Shown one piece after another: positions 55,300 to 64,000 of a DNA stretch of 64,000 bases (within the stretch, counting starts at the first letter, position 1; each line of letters starts with the position of its first letter). This DNA comes from Lautropia sp. (GTDB lineage: Bacteria; Pseudomonadota; Gammaproteobacteria; Burkholderiales; Burkholderiaceae_E), in contig JAUNAC010000001.1 of assembly GCA_030527825.1 (NCBI GenBank), forward strand, positions 806,001 to 870,000, read 5' to 3'. The notes under the pieces are model-generated. The model was not told where the DNA came from, made no database searches, and worked only from the letters and a program-made list of their open reading frames with translations. The position numbers and the translations under genes are program-made.

Positions 55300-56529
55300 A
55301 TGCCCGTCAATTTGCGGATACCTGATGTCAAAGAACTGATTCCGGTACCGGGGGTTGAACTTGGTACGACATGTGCAGGTATCCGAAAGCCCGGGCGACG
55401 TGATCTTTTGATCATGAGGCTTGCCGAAGGTTCTCAGGTTGCCGGTGTCTTTACGCTCAACCGGTTCTGTGCGGCCCCGGTCAGCCTGGCGAGGAAATAC
55501 CTAAAAAGTACGCAGGGCCGGATCCGCGCGCTGGTTGTTAATACGGGGATTGCCAATGCAGGTACGGGTCTCGAGGGGGTGCGCAATGCAACCCTGGTCT
55601 GCGAGGCAGTGGCGGAAGCACTGAGCATCCCTCCTGACAGTGTTTTGCCCATGTCGACGGGGGTTATTCTGGAGCCATTGCCGACGGATCGCATGATCAG
55701 CGGTATCCCGGCAGCAGTCTCGGATCTGGCCCCCGATCACTGGTTGATGGCTGCTGAAGCCATTATGACAACGGACACCTTGCCGAAGGCGGCATCGCGG
55801 AGCATTTCCGTGTCTGCGGGGAACGTGATTATGACCGGAATTGCCAAAGGCTCTGGCATGATTCGTCCCAACATGGCCACGATGCTGGGTGTCATTGCAA
55901 CCGATGCAAAAATTCGGCCTGATCTGCTGGATTCATGGGTAAGGCGCATAGCCGATGCCAGTTTTAACAGAATCACGGTCGATGGTGATACCTCGACTAA
56001 CGATAGCTTTTTGCTGGTGAGTACCGGACTGGGACAGGTATCGATCGATCATGATGAGGATCCTGGCGCCCAGGAAATATTGCAGGCATTGACATCCATG
56101 GCGGTTGAGCTGGCTCAGTCCCTGGTGCGAGATGGGGAGGGTGCCACCAAATTTGTATCAGTTCATGTCAATGGCGCTGCATCCGATGAGGAGGCTGCTG
56201 CCGTTGCTTACGCCATTGCTCATTCGCCATTGGTGAAAACAGCTTTCTTTGCCTCTGATCCTAATCTGGGCCGGATTCTTGCAGCGATTGGTTATGCCGG
56301 CATCCAGGATCTGGATGTAGAAAAGCTTGAGCTCTGGCTGGATAACGTTCGTGTTGCCAGATTGGGCGGCCGTGATCCTGACTACCGCGAGGAAGATGGA
56401 CAGCGAATACTGAAGCAGTCAGAGTTTTCAGTCCATGTGCACCTGAATCGTGGCGATGTTTCGACTACTGTATGGACATGCGATCTTTCGCATGAATATG
56501 TATCCATCAATGCCGATTACCGATCCTGA
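55300..56529 (+). CDS. argJ: Bifunctional ornithine acetyltransferase / N-acetylglutamate synthase
   Basis: Transfers acetyl from N-acetylornithine to glutamate in the cyclic arginine pathway. From ATG 55300, just after GGAGGCC, the precursor has 409 residues. It self-cleaves before Thr194 in the motif [13 protein letters not shown], giving alpha and beta chains. Other motifs: [13 protein letters not shown] and [11 protein letters not shown], and in the beta chain [10 protein letters not shown] and RDGEGATKF. The open frame extends back into secA but without coding character. The next gene starts 38 bases downstream. Confidence 0.96.
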   Translation: MPVNLRIPDVKELIPVPGVELGTTCAGIRKPGRRDLLIMRLAEGSQVAGVFTLNRFCAAPVSLARKYLKSTQGRIRALVVNTGIANAGTGLEGVRNATLVCEAVAEALSIPPDSVLPMSTGVILEPLPTDRMISGIPAAVSDLAPDHWLMAAEAIMTTDTLPKAASRSISVSAGNVIMTGIAKGSGMIRPNMATMLGVIATDAKIRPDLLDSWVRRIADASFNRITVDGDTSTNDSFLLVSTGLGQVSIDHDEDPGAQEILQALTSMAVELAQSLVRDGEGATKFVSVHVNGAASDEEAAAVAYAIAHSPLVKTAFFASDPNLGRILAAIGYAGIQDLDVEKLELWLDNVRVARLGGRDPDYREEDGQRILKQSEFSVHVHLNRGDVSTTVWTCDLSHEYVSINADYRS

Positions 56530-56567
56530 GTCTTTCACAAGATAGCGATCTTCTCCGGAAAATTGTC

Positions 56568-57482
56568 ATGGATATGAACCCGATATTGGCGCGTCTGGAT
56601 CGTTTTCTCGATCAGACGGAACCCCTGCTGCAGACTATCAACACCCTTGGGCTTGCGCCGCGAGAGACAGATTGGTCTGCCAGTGCTTTTCGATGGTCGC
56701 GCCGCCAGACGCCGTTGGGGAAGGTGGGCGAGCTTGTGGCCATTTCCCGTCCTGCGACGCTGACTTTGGGCGACCTGAAGAATATTGATGAGCAGAAACG
56801 CCTGGTAGAGGCCAATACCCGACAGTTCGTACATGGTCACCCCGCCAACAATGTTTTGTTGACGGGCGCGCGGGGGACGGGTAAGTCTTCGTTGGTCAAG
56901 GCATGTCTTCCCACGTTTTGTGACAAGGGTCTGAGGCTGATTGAGGTGGACAAGGATTTGCTGACAGACCTGCCGGACATTGTGGATCGCGTCCAGGGGA
57001 GATCGGAGCGTTTCATCATTTATTGCGATGATCTGTCATTCGATCACGGGGATGGCGGCTACAAGGCGTTGAAGACAGCGCTTGATGGTTCGCTGTCTGG
57101 CCGTGCTGATAATGTGCTGATATATGCCACCTCGAATCGCCGGCACCTGATGCCGGAGATGGTGTCGGAAAATCTTCAGGCTACCTACCAGCCCGATGGC
57201 GAGATTCATCCTGGAGAAACTTCAGAGGAAAAAATCTCGCTGTCCGAACGTTTCGGACTGTGGATTTCGTTTTATCCTTTCCGGCAGGACGATTATCTGT
57301 CCGTTGTGGAGCACTGGCTGCGTCATTACGGCGCAACGGATGCGTCTGTTGTTTCGGCTCGTGCCGATGCCCTGCGTTGGGCACTGGAGCGTGGGTCCCG
57401 CTCAGGGCGAGTGGCTTGGCAGTTTGCCCGGGATTGGGCCGGCAGACAGGCGCAGGCTGGGCTTTTGTCAGGTGGTGTGTGA
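56568..57482 (+). CDS. DUF815 family AAA ATPase
   Basis: A 304-residue P-loop ATPase. Walker A is LTGARGTGKSS (about residues 98-108), Walker B is FIIYCDDLSF, and the sensor 1 region is ATSNRRHLMPE. The family (DUF815, often annotated ATP-binding protein) is common between argJ and the Nudix/TMP synthase gene in betaproteobacteria. Its cellular role is not established. Three bases separate it from the next gene, so they are probably cotranscribed. An internal ATG at 56574 is an alternative start. Confidence 0.87.
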   Translation: MDMNPILARLDRFLDQTEPLLQTINTLGLAPRETDWSASAFRWSRRQTPLGKVGELVAISRPATLTLGDLKNIDEQKRLVEANTRQFVHGHPANNVLLTGARGTGKSSLVKACLPTFCDKGLRLIEVDKDLLTDLPDIVDRVQGRSERFIIYCDDLSFDHGDGGYKALKTALDGSLSGRADNVLIYATSNRRHLMPEMVSENLQATYQPDGEIHPGETSEEKISLSERFGLWISFYPFRQDDYLSVVEHWLRHYGATDASVVSARADALRWALERGSRSGRVAWQFARDWAGRQAQAGLLSGGV

Positions 57483-57485
57483 ATT

Positions 57486-58517
57486 ATGAACATGAGCAGC
57501 CAGACTCCAGCTATGCCCAAGATTATCAATGTTGCCGTAGGTATTCTGGCTCGCCCCCATGGTGAAGTCCTGCTGGCACGGCGCCCGGCCGGAAAGCCAT
57601 ATGAAGGCTGGTGGGAGTTCCCGGGAGGGAAATTTGAGCCAGGTGAAGATGCTGCTCAGGCCGCTGAGCGGGAGCTGGAAGAAGAGCTGGGTATTCGTGT
57701 CATTTCGTCCCGGCCCTGGCTGGTCCGGGAACATGTCTACGAGCATGCGCACGTCCGGCTTTTCTTTCGTCGAATTGTGGCCTGGAGAGACGAGCCCAAG
57801 GGACGTGAGGGGCAGCAGCTTGCCTGGAAATTGGTGGGCAGTATTGATGTTGACCCACTTCTCCCACCTTCTCGCGACCCGCTTCGCTGGTTGGGCCTCC
57901 CTGATATTTATGCTGTGTCAGATGCGAGCCGATGTGGAATATCGGCCTGGTTGACAAGTTTTGACAAGTGGCTGGGTGAAGCAGGGACTTCAGCAAGCTC
58001 GTCCGCGGAGGTGCGGCACATGCTGCTGCTGCGCGAGCCGCTGATGGACAAGGGGGATTTTGATCGGTTGTTTCGTGAAGTGATGGCGAGAGTCGCACTC
58101 AGTGGGACGCGTGTTCTAGTCAGCAGTCGTCATCCGGACGAGTATGCGAAGGAGGCGTCGGACAGAACGTGTGGTGGGGTTCACCTGACAGCTCAGGATA
58201 TGTACGCCATGGTGCAGCGGCCTCGGGAGGAGATCGCGGCATGGCGTCTCAATCATGCATTGGCTGCCGCTTCATGCCATAGGGAGGTTGATCTGCAGAT
58301 TGCCGGGCGGCTTAGCCTGGATATGGTAGTCTGCGGGCCAATTTTGCCTACGCAAAGTCATCCAGGAGAGGCTACGCTGGGGTGGGAGGCATTTGCCAGG
58401 ATGATTGCGTTGACCCCCGTTCCTGTCTACGCGCTGGGGGGCTTGCAACATTACCACTTGTCACGGGCTCAGGACGCCGGCGCTCACGGGATTGCCATGC
58501 AGCGCTCCATCTGGTGA
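57486..58517 (+). CDS. Nudix hydrolase fused to thiamine phosphate synthase-like domain
   Basis: A 343-residue two-domain protein. The N-terminal domain (about 13-135) is a MutT-type Nudix hydrolase with the complete box GGKFEPGEDAAQAAERELEEELGI, likely cleaning up oxidised nucleotides such as 8-oxo-dGTP. The C-terminal domain (about 140-343) is a TMP synthase/TenI-like TIM barrel with LPDIYAVSD, GGVHLTAQD, CGPILPTQSHPG and VPVYALGGL. This fusion is known in beta- and gammaproteobacteria. Whether the barrel is catalytic is uncertain. Follows the DUF815 gene by three bases. Confidence 0.9.
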   Translation: MNMSSQTPAMPKIINVAVGILARPHGEVLLARRPAGKPYEGWWEFPGGKFEPGEDAAQAAERELEEELGIRVISSRPWLVREHVYEHAHVRLFFRRIVAWRDEPKGREGQQLAWKLVGSIDVDPLLPPSRDPLRWLGLPDIYAVSDASRCGISAWLTSFDKWLGEAGTSASSSAEVRHMLLLREPLMDKGDFDRLFREVMARVALSGTRVLVSSRHPDEYAKEASDRTCGGVHLTAQDMYAMVQRPREEIAAWRLNHALAAASCHREVDLQIAGRLSLDMVVCGPILPTQSHPGEATLGWEAFARMIALTPVPVYALGGLQHYHLSRAQDAGAHGIAMQRSIW

Positions 58518-58543
58518 CCAAATGGAATTTGGCTTGGTCGCCG
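58514..58543 (+). terminator. Hairpin after the Nudix fusion gene
   Basis: GGTGACCAA and TTGGTCGCC pair over nine positions with one G-U wobble and a 12-base loop; the left arm overlaps the stop codon. There is no T-run, so it is only a possible terminator in a convergent region. The remaining bases to 58647 show no gene. Confidence 0.4.
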
Positions 58544-58647
58544 TGAATCCAGTGCTAGCCCAGATAAATAGATGTCTGCAACCCCCCATGTCTGACTTGA
58601 TCAGGATCATCAGGACAGATGGCTTTTGTAGCCGGCGTATTTCACTG

Positions 58648-58851
58648 TCAGGATGAATCTTTTTCATCAATCGACTGACCGGCTAGCACGTATTCATTGT
58701 TTGCCCATGCCCCAAGGTCAATAAGCCGGCAGCGTTCCGAGCAGAAAGGTCTCCAGCGATTTTGGGAAGAAAATTGTGCCGGTCCATGACAGACCGGGCA
58801 ACTTACTGTCCTGGAATGTGGCGTTTTCAGCGAACGGAGGCTATTTTTCAT
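58648..58851 (-). CDS. yacG: DNA gyrase inhibitor YacG
   Basis: A 67-residue zinc protein with two cysteine pairs, CPVC and FCSERC, in the spacing of YacG, followed by RLIDLGAWANNEYVLAG. In E. coli it binds GyrB and inhibits gyrase. The N-terminal 17 residues are a basic extension. It lies downstream of zapD on the same strand; coaE-zapD-yacG is a conserved order. Confidence 0.92.
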   Translation of the reverse strand: MKNSLRSLKTPHSRTVSCPVCHGPAQFSSQNRWRPFCSERCRLIDLGAWANNEYVLAGQSIDEKDSS

Positions 58852-58922
58852 GGCTGAGGCTAGCGTAGTACCTGGATTCCGAATATCACAGGCGGATATG
58901 TCTTTCCAAGAATGAATTATTT

Positions 58923-59678
58923 CTACATGTTGCAGAGACTCAATTCAAAATCTACGTTTCCTTCATAGGGCCTGGTTTTGAACTCCCGGTCCAGACGCCC
59001 GAAGCGTATCCACAGCATGTATTTGTTGGCGGAAAATTCGGGGATAGCCCCCAGATTTTCGTCCAGGTGAATTTCTACGAGCTGATAGGTTTTTCCGCCC
59101 AGTTGTTGCTGATAGCTGCCGTTATGGGAGGTGACCCGGGTTTTTTGGCCGGACTCACGCAACAGGCGCAGGACGATGCTCAGGCACTCCCGAACAGCGG
59201 CGAATGGACGAGCCCATTCAATGATGGCCTCACGGCGTTCTTCAGCAGGTTTATGCTGCCAGGCGTAATAAAAGGGCAAATCCACCTGAAAACTGCAGCC
59301 CGCAATGACGCTTCTGCTGCGGATATTCATGAGCCAATCGTTTTCCCGAAGGCTTTGACCGGCCTTGCCTGCACTGCGTTGCAGGGACGCAGCAGCATCC
59401 TCAATTTCACCCAGAATGGATGACAAGGCATCTATTGCAACGTCAGGGTCATTCTTGAATGACAGTAAGGTCTGTCGCTGGCGCTCCAGCTCATGCAGCA
59501 GGTCGGATCGCACTTCCGCACGGGAAGAAAGCTCAATGATCTCGAAGAGTGTACCCAGCGCTGCATGATGTGATAGTACGTCATTGCGGGATACCAGGCG
59601 CTCAAAGCGGCGATAGAGCTCATCCAGTCGCAGCATGGTGCGGACGCGCTCATTGAATGGGTGTAGATAGATGATCAT
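58923..59678 (-). CDS. zapD: Z-ring associated protein ZapD
   Basis: A 251-residue cytoplasmic protein that cross-links FtsZ filaments and binds the FtsZ C-terminal tip. The start ATG 59678 gives MIIYLHPFNERVRTMLRL, the typical ZapD N-terminus. RRFERLVSRNDVLSHHAALG and the C-terminal IRFGRLDREFKTRPYEGNVDF also fit. The frame is open 27 codons upstream with no matching sequence. The 256 bases between it and coaE (59679-59934) hold no convincing gene. Confidence 0.93.
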   Translation of the reverse strand: MIIYLHPFNERVRTMLRLDELYRRFERLVSRNDVLSHHAALGTLFEIIELSSRAEVRSDLLHELERQRQTLLSFKNDPDVAIDALSSILGEIEDAAASLQRSAGKAGQSLRENDWLMNIRSRSVIAGCSFQVDLPFYYAWQHKPAEERREAIIEWARPFAAVRECLSIVLRLLRESGQKTRVTSHNGSYQQQLGGKTYQLVEIHLDENLGAIPEFSANKYMLWIRFGRLDREFKTRPYEGNVDFELSLCNM

Positions 59679-59934
59679 GGCGATCGTGCTGAATGGGCAA
59701 AAATCTGAAACTGTTCGGAGATTTCGAAATTCTGTGAACAGGCGGCCACCGCGCCACACATATCACACCGGCTCGTATCCGGATGATACCCCTGTCGAGG
59801 TTGCCGACAATTGTTGCGTAAGCGACATGGGTGGGCGGACGTCCTGTTTAGGCTGCCAAATGGAAGGCCCTGTCATGGCCGATGCGGATCGCAGCCGTCT
59901 GGGAGGCGCGGGAGTATGGGCAGAATCGTGGGGC

Positions 59935-60606
59935 TCATGAGATTGACTCGCCCGGCGCTGACGATCTGCGCTCCGCCGACATCCGGACATAGCGTGCATG
60001 AAGCGTGCTGACCTGCCGCTGGGCATCCTGCAGGCTGCCGCTGTTATCGATCAAGTCATCTGCTGCATTGAGCCGTTGCCGGCGGCTCGCCTGTGCTGCG
60101 ATAATGGCGCGGACCTGTGCTTCCCCCAGGTTCGAACGCTGAATGACGCGGCTGATCTGGAGGGACTCCGGGCAGTCGATGACCAGTACTCGGTCGAGAC
60201 GGCGTTGCCAGTGTCCCGACTCCACCAGTAGTGGTACTGAAATCAGCACATAAGGCGCTGCGGCGAGCTGGGAGAGCTGGTGTTTCACCTCGTTCAGAAT
60301 CATGGGGTGAAGGATGTTTTCCAGCCGTCTACGCTGGTCATTATTTTCAAATACCAGTTCACGCATCGCTGGCCGGTTCATCCGCCCATCCGGACAAATG
60401 AATCCATCTCCAAAGGTGGTGCGGATTGCGGGAATGGCTAGGCCATCGGGTTCTGTCAGGCTGTGGGCAATGGTATCCGTGTCGATGAGTGATGCACCAA
60501 GCGCAACAAACATGTCGGCTATCCGGCTTTTACCGCTACCGATGCCGCCGGTAATGCCGACAGTGAATGGAGTGGAGGGTTGGCTCTTGTCGATAAGTGG
60601 AGACAT
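59935..60606 (-). CDS. coaE: Dephospho-CoA kinase
   Basis: Phosphorylates dephospho-CoA in the last step of coenzyme A synthesis. The 223-residue protein has the P-loop GITGGIGSGKS (about 18-28), DTDTIAHSL, HPMILNEV, PLLVESGHW and RRQRLNAADDLIDNSG. Slightly extended at both ends relative to E. coli (206). Downstream of pilD by 39 bases on the same strand. Confidence 0.95.
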   Translation of the reverse strand: MSPLIDKSQPSTPFTVGITGGIGSGKSRIADMFVALGASLIDTDTIAHSLTEPDGLAIPAIRTTFGDGFICPDGRMNRPAMRELVFENNDQRRRLENILHPMILNEVKHQLSQLAAAPYVLISVPLLVESGHWQRRLDRVLVIDCPESLQISRVIQRSNLGEAQVRAIIAAQASRRQRLNAADDLIDNSGSLQDAQRQVSTLHARYVRMSAERRSSAPGESIS

Positions 60607-60645
60607 TTACTTTTCTGGAGGCAGGGAGTATTGCCTATATCAGTA

Positions 60646-61599
60646 TCAAGCGTGAGCGATGACAGGGATCATGCCCATCCAGTGCAATACCTGCCCTCCG
60701 TTGAACAGCATGATCAGCCCGGCGCCGGAAAGATATGGCCCAAAGGGAATCGGATGACTCCGGCTATGGTTTTTGAAAAGGATCAGACCAACCCCGACTA
60801 TGGTACCTAGAACTGAGGATATCAGGATGATGGCAGGTAGTGCCTGCCAGCCAAACCAAGCTCCCAGTGCAGCCAGCAGTTTGAAGTCCCCATAGCCCAT
60901 GCCTTCCTTGCCTGAGATCAGCTTGAAGGTCCAATACACACACCAGAGTATCAGATAACCCGCGATGGCCCCGATGACTGCGTCTGGTAGCGAGGTCATG
61001 GCATGCCGGGTCAGGTTCAGCAGCAAGCCGCTCCAAAGTAAAGGGAGGGTGAGATTGTCAGGTAGAAGCTGGGTATCGTAATCAATGAATGTCAGCGTGA
61101 TGAGTACGCAACAAAATAGTGCTGCTGCCAACCCTGTGAGATCAAAGCCGAAGCGCCAGACACTGGAGGCTGCCAATATGCCTGTGAGAAGCTCCACGAA
61201 GGGGTAGCGTACGGGAATGGGTTTTCGGCATTCACGGCAGGCTCCTCGCAGAAAGATCCATGAGAATACGGGGATGTTTTCTAGGGCAGTGATCTGGTGC
61301 TCGCAATGCGGACAACGCGAACGGGGTACCAGTAAATTGAATGCTTTGGATTGGCTTTGTCCTCGCCCATGTCCTGTCGGCACCTCCTCATCAGATATCG
61401 TGTCTGACCCCGTCGTATGGGATAGCGCATGCATGTTGGCTTGTGCCAGCAGAGCTTCGTTTAACTCTGCTTCCCACTGTCTTTGCATCATCAGTGGCAG
61501 GCGATGAATAACTACGTTTAGAAAGCTGCCGACCAGGAGTCCCAGCAGCCCGGCAAGGGCCACGGAAAACTCCGGTGTGATCCAGTAGATATTGTCCAT
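60646..61599 (-). CDS. pilD: Type IV prepilin peptidase / N-methyltransferase PilD
   Basis: Cleaves the leader peptide of type IV prepilins and methylates the new N-terminus. The 317-residue inner-membrane protein has SFLNVVIHRLP, the two cysteine pairs CPHC and CREC of the methylase domain, and the aspartyl protease sites FIDYDTQLLPD and GMGYGDFKLL. A loop of about 40 residues before the first CxxC is Ser/Thr/Gly-rich. It is part of the pilB-pilC-pilD-coaE-zapD-yacG order. Confidence 0.96.
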   Translation of the reverse strand: MDNIYWITPEFSVALAGLLGLLVGSFLNVVIHRLPLMMQRQWEAELNEALLAQANMHALSHTTGSDTISDEEVPTGHGRGQSQSKAFNLLVPRSRCPHCEHQITALENIPVFSWIFLRGACRECRKPIPVRYPFVELLTGILAASSVWRFGFDLTGLAAALFCCVLITLTFIDYDTQLLPDNLTLPLLWSGLLLNLTRHAMTSLPDAVIGAIAGYLILWCVYWTFKLISGKEGMGYGDFKLLAALGAWFGWQALPAIILISSVLGTIVGVGLILFKNHSRSHPIPFGPYLSGAGLIMLFNGGQVLHWMGMIPVIAHA

Positions 61600-61632
61600 G
61601 TCCTTGTTGTATTCCCTTGATAGAAATGCAAA

Positions 61633-61660
61633 GGGGCGGCCATATGGGCTTGGCCGCCCC
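61633..61660 (-). terminator. Strong hairpin between pilC and pilD
   Basis: GGGGCGGCC and GGCCGCCCC form nine perfect GC pairs with a 10-base loop. On the minus strand it is followed by CCTTTGCATTTC. It may end part of the pilBC transcripts before pilD, although the downstream T content is modest. Confidence 0.6.
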
Positions 61661-61676
61661 GGCGGTTTCAGCAGTA

Positions 61677-62930
61677 TTACACTACCTGACCCAGTTTGAA
61701 GATCGGCAGGTACATTGCTACCACAAGTCCACCGATCAGCGTGCCTAGAACGACCATGATCAGGGGCTCCATCAGGGAGGAGAGACTTTCCACCGCGTCA
61801 TCCACCTCTCGTTCGTAGACGTCCGCTGACTTGCCCAGCATCGAATCCAGGGAGCCGGACTCTTCGCCAATGGATGCCATTTGCAGAACCATGTTGGGAA
61901 ATACATTGGCATTGTTCATCGCTACGGTCAGGCTGGTACCGGTGGAAACTTCCTGCTGGATTTTTTTTGTCGCCTGCAGATAAACGATATTGCCTGCAGC
62001 GCCTCCTACTGAATCCAGGGCCTCTACAAGTGGTACGCCTGCAGCGAACATGGTGGACAGTGTACGCAACCATCGGGCGATGGTCGCTTTCCGGATCACG
62101 GGGCCGAAGATGGGTACTTTCAGGAAGAGTCTGTCCATGAATGCCTGCATTTTGGGAGAGCGTCGCCATGCCTGCAAGAAGAAGTAAATTCCCAGTCCTA
62201 GTGCGCCGAAGATGATGTACCAGTTTTTGACGAAATAGTCGGAAAGGGCCATCACAAACAAGGTGGGTGCCGGCAGATCTGCACCGAAACTTTCAAATAC
62301 GCTTTTGAAAGCGGGTACGACAAACAGCATGATGACAGCAACAACCACGAAAGCTACGACCAATACTGCCGTAGGGTAGAAGAGGGCAGATTTGATTTTG
62401 CCCTTGATGGCTTCCATTTTTTCCTTGTACATTGCCAGCCTGTCCAGCAGGTCGTCCAGAATACCTGCCTGCTCACCGGCGCCGACCAGGTTGCAGAAAA
62501 GGTTATCGAAATAAAGCGGGTATTTTTTGAATGCCTGCGACAGTGACGTTCCGGTTTCGACATCCGCTTTGATGTCGGAGAACAGTTTTGCGACTGCGCC
62601 GTTATCGGTGCCTTTGGCCACAATATCGAATGCCTGCAACAGTGGCACACCCGCTTTCATCATGGTGGCCAGCTGTCGGGTGAACAGGGTAATGTCCTTG
62701 TCCTGGATCTTGCCGCGTGCAGCCTTGTGTCGCTGCTTCTTGATGCGCGTGACGATGATGCCCTGGCGCCGTAAGGTGTTGACGACGATAGTCTCGCCGC
62801 TTGCCCGAGTCTCTCCGCGAAGTGTCTTGCCGGAACGATCTCTTCCTTCCCAGGAGAAGTTGAATTCCTTGACGCGTGGCTTTTCGTGGGATGCTGCCTT
62901 GCCACCCGCTGTAATTGCCTTGGCTGCCAT
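61677..62930 (-). CDS. pilC: Type IV pilus inner-membrane platform protein PilC
   Basis: Platform protein of the type IV pilus machine, linking the PilB/PilT motors to pilin assembly. The 417-residue protein contains two GspF domains: LFTRQLATMMKAGVPLLQAFD near residue 85 and WLRTLSTMFAAGVPLVEALD near residue 290. Three to four membrane segments lie around 170-240 and at the C-terminus (MVVLGTLIGGLVVAMYLPIF). The first 60 residues are basic. Between pilB and pilC are 79 bases. Confidence 0.96.
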   Translation of the reverse strand: MAAKAITAGGKAASHEKPRVKEFNFSWEGRDRSGKTLRGETRASGETIVVNTLRRQGIIVTRIKKQRHKAARGKIQDKDITLFTRQLATMMKAGVPLLQAFDIVAKGTDNGAVAKLFSDIKADVETGTSLSQAFKKYPLYFDNLFCNLVGAGEQAGILDDLLDRLAMYKEKMEAIKGKIKSALFYPTAVLVVAFVVVAVIMLFVVPAFKSVFESFGADLPAPTLFVMALSDYFVKNWYIIFGALGLGIYFFLQAWRRSPKMQAFMDRLFLKVPIFGPVIRKATIARWLRTLSTMFAAGVPLVEALDSVGGAAGNIVYLQATKKIQQEVSTGTSLTVAMNNANVFPNMVLQMASIGEESGSLDSMLGKSADVYEREVDDAVESLSSLMEPLIMVVLGTLIGGLVVAMYLPIFKLGQVV

Positions 62931-63009
62931 ATTAGTGGGTCACTCCAGTGTTTTGGACGTTTCTCAAAGGTCAATGTGGTGGTTGCCACAAGGGCAGCCA
63001 GATCGGACA

Positions 63010-64000
63010 TTATTCGTTGGTGACACCGAGGACTTCTTCAATCGTGGTCAAACCCTGTTTGACCTTGATCAACCCTGATGTGCGCAGATCATTGACTCCT
63101 TCGCGTTTTGCCTGGGCAGCGATTTCCATGGCATTGCCTGAGTTGAGGATGATGCGCTGAATTTCCTCGGTGATGGGCATGACCTGATAAATGCCGACCC
63201 GGCCCTTGTATCCGGAGCCATTGCAGCGTTCGCAACCGACTGCTTTGTACGGGCGCCAGCTGCCGTCCAGATCCTCTTCGGAAAATCCTGCAGCGAGCAA
63301 TGCATCGTCATCCAGATCGGTTGGCTGCTTGCATTGCGTGCAGAGACGCCTGGCCAGACGCTGTGCAGTGATGAGGATGATTGATGAGGCGATATTGAAT
63401 GGTGCAACGCCCATGTTCATCAACCGGGTCAGGGTGGTCGGGGCGTCATTGGTGTGCAGCGTGGACATGACCATGTGGCCAGTCTGGGCCGCCTTGATGG
63501 CAATGTCGGCGGTTTCGAGGTCTCGGATCTCACCCACCATGATGATGTCCGGGTCCTGACGAAGAAATGATTTCAACGCTGCGGCGAATGTCAGACCAGC
63601 TTTGTCATTGACGTTGACCTGGTTGATGCCCGGCAGGTTGATCTCGGCAGGATCTTCTGCGGTGGCAATATTGACACCGGGTTGATTGAGAATGTTCAAA
63701 CAGGTGTAGAGAGATACGGTTTTCCCGGATCCGGTTGGCCCTGTGACCAACACCATGCCGTAAGGGCGTGCGATGGCTTCGGTCAAGGCTTTTTTCTGTT
63801 CCGGGTCATACCCTAATGCGTCAATGCCCAATTTTGCCGAGGACGGATCGAGAATCCGCATCACGATCTTTTCGCCAAAGAGCGTGGGCAGCGTTGATAC
63901 CCGGAAGTCGATGGCGCGGTTGTTGGAGATGACCAGTTTCATCCGGCCGTCCTGAGGGACACGCTTTTCCGAAATATCAAGGCGAGAAATGACCTTAATG
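63010..64000 (-). CDS. pilB: Type IV pilus extension ATPase PilB (N-terminus cut by window end)
   Basis: The C-terminal 330 residues of the hexameric ATPase that powers pilus extension; the frame remains open to the window end, so the N-terminal domains are missing. Visible are Walker [14 protein letters not shown], the Asp box [14 protein letters not shown], Walker [17 protein letters not shown], the His box [13 protein letters not shown], and the zinc cluster CTQC...CERC. The C-terminus ends [17 protein letters not shown]. Followed downstream by pilC. Confidence 0.96.
   Translation of the reverse strand, partial: IKVISRLDISEKRVPQDGRMKLVISNNRAIDFRVSTLPTLFGEKIVMRILDPSSAKLGIDALGYDPEQKKALTEAIARPYGMVLVTGPTGSGKTVSLYTCLNILNQPGVNIATAEDPAEINLPGINQVNVNDKAGLTFAAALKSFLRQDPDIIMVGEIRDLETADIAIKAAQTGHMVMSTLHTNDAPTTLTRLMNMGVAPFNIASSIILITAQRLARRLCTQCKQPTDLDDDALLAAGFSEEDLDGSWRPYKAVGCERCNGSGYKGRVGIYQVMPITEEIQRIILNSGNAMEIAAQAKREGVNDLRTSGLIKVKQGLTTIEEVLGVTNE

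Noticed and set aside
58461-58670. 69-codon minus-strand open frame next to yacG
   Set aside because: It overlaps the end of the Nudix fusion gene and yacG and has no recognisable features.
59671-59940. 89-codon plus-strand open frame between zapD and coaE
   Set aside because: No ribosome site or family match; it is most likely chance in the 256-base gap.

Overview
The window looks like a chromosomal segment from a betaproteobacterium of the order Burkholderiales, most likely the Alcaligenaceae (relatives of Bordetella, Advenella, Castellaniella). The basis is gene order and protein character: uvrA / MFS / ssb; FmdB-like / DUF502 / aspS / nudB; rnpB beside the division cluster; and lpxC / dciA / secA / argJ / DUF815 / Nudix-TMP synthase / yacG / zapD / coaE / pilDCB are all familiar in this group. 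The FtsZ segment around residues 150-195 also resembles Bordetella FtsZ as I remember it. The DNA is GC-rich and densely coding. I see no insertion sequence, prophage, CRISPR array or tRNA.

Layout. 1-1.7 kb: two serine/threonine/alanine-rich lipoproteins, one cut by the window edge. 1.9-7.1 kb: uvrA, a divergent MFS exporter and ssb. 7.4-13.5 kb: FmdB-like zinc ribbon, DUF502 membrane protein, aspS, nudB, an endonuclease/exonuclease/phosphatase (EEP) protein, a hexose-6-phosphate mutarotase-like protein and an ElaA-type acetyltransferase. 13.5-17.1 kb: hot-dog thioesterase, an EEP lipoprotein, pyrC and a small entericidin-like lipoprotein. 17.4-24.8 kb: a tightly packed heme-acquisition operon of TonB-dependent receptor, a lipoprotein with two tandem HmuY-like domains, HmuS-type heme-degrading factor, and the HmuT/HmuU/HmuV ABC importer. 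24.8-31.4 kb: an APA-family amino-acid permease with a homocysteine S-methyltransferase, then DUF808, DUF3293, SH3-domain, DUF3025 and FimV-like genes. 31.5-31.9 kb: RNase P RNA (rnpB).

32.3-51.7 kb: a complete canonical dcw (division and cell wall) cluster, mraZ-rsmH-ftsL-ftsI-murE-murF-mraY-murD-ftsW-murG-murC-ddl-ftsQ-ftsA-ftsZ-lpxC. Most junctions overlap by 1-8 bases. It is preceded by a sigma70-type promoter followed at once by four TGGGN boxes at exact 10-bp spacing, the expected MraZ operator. The cytoplasmic Mur enzymes make the lipid-linked peptidoglycan precursor, MraY and MurG complete it at the membrane, and FtsW/FtsI polymerise and cross-link it at the septum organised by FtsZ/FtsA/FtsQ/FtsL. 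51.7-64 kb: dciA, secA, argJ, an AAA ATPase, a Nudix/TMP synthase fusion, yacG, zapD, coaE, and the type IV pilus genes pilD, pilC and pilB (pilB cut by the window end).

Most notable: the FtsZ in the dcw cluster has lysine in place of a glycine in the tubulin/FtsZ signature motif (K105). The heme operon encodes a two-domain HmuY-like surface lipoprotein between receptor and heme oxygenase-like genes. MurE, MurD and MurC carry hydrophilic insertions. The RNase P RNA shows a compensated base-pair change in its conserved P4 helix.
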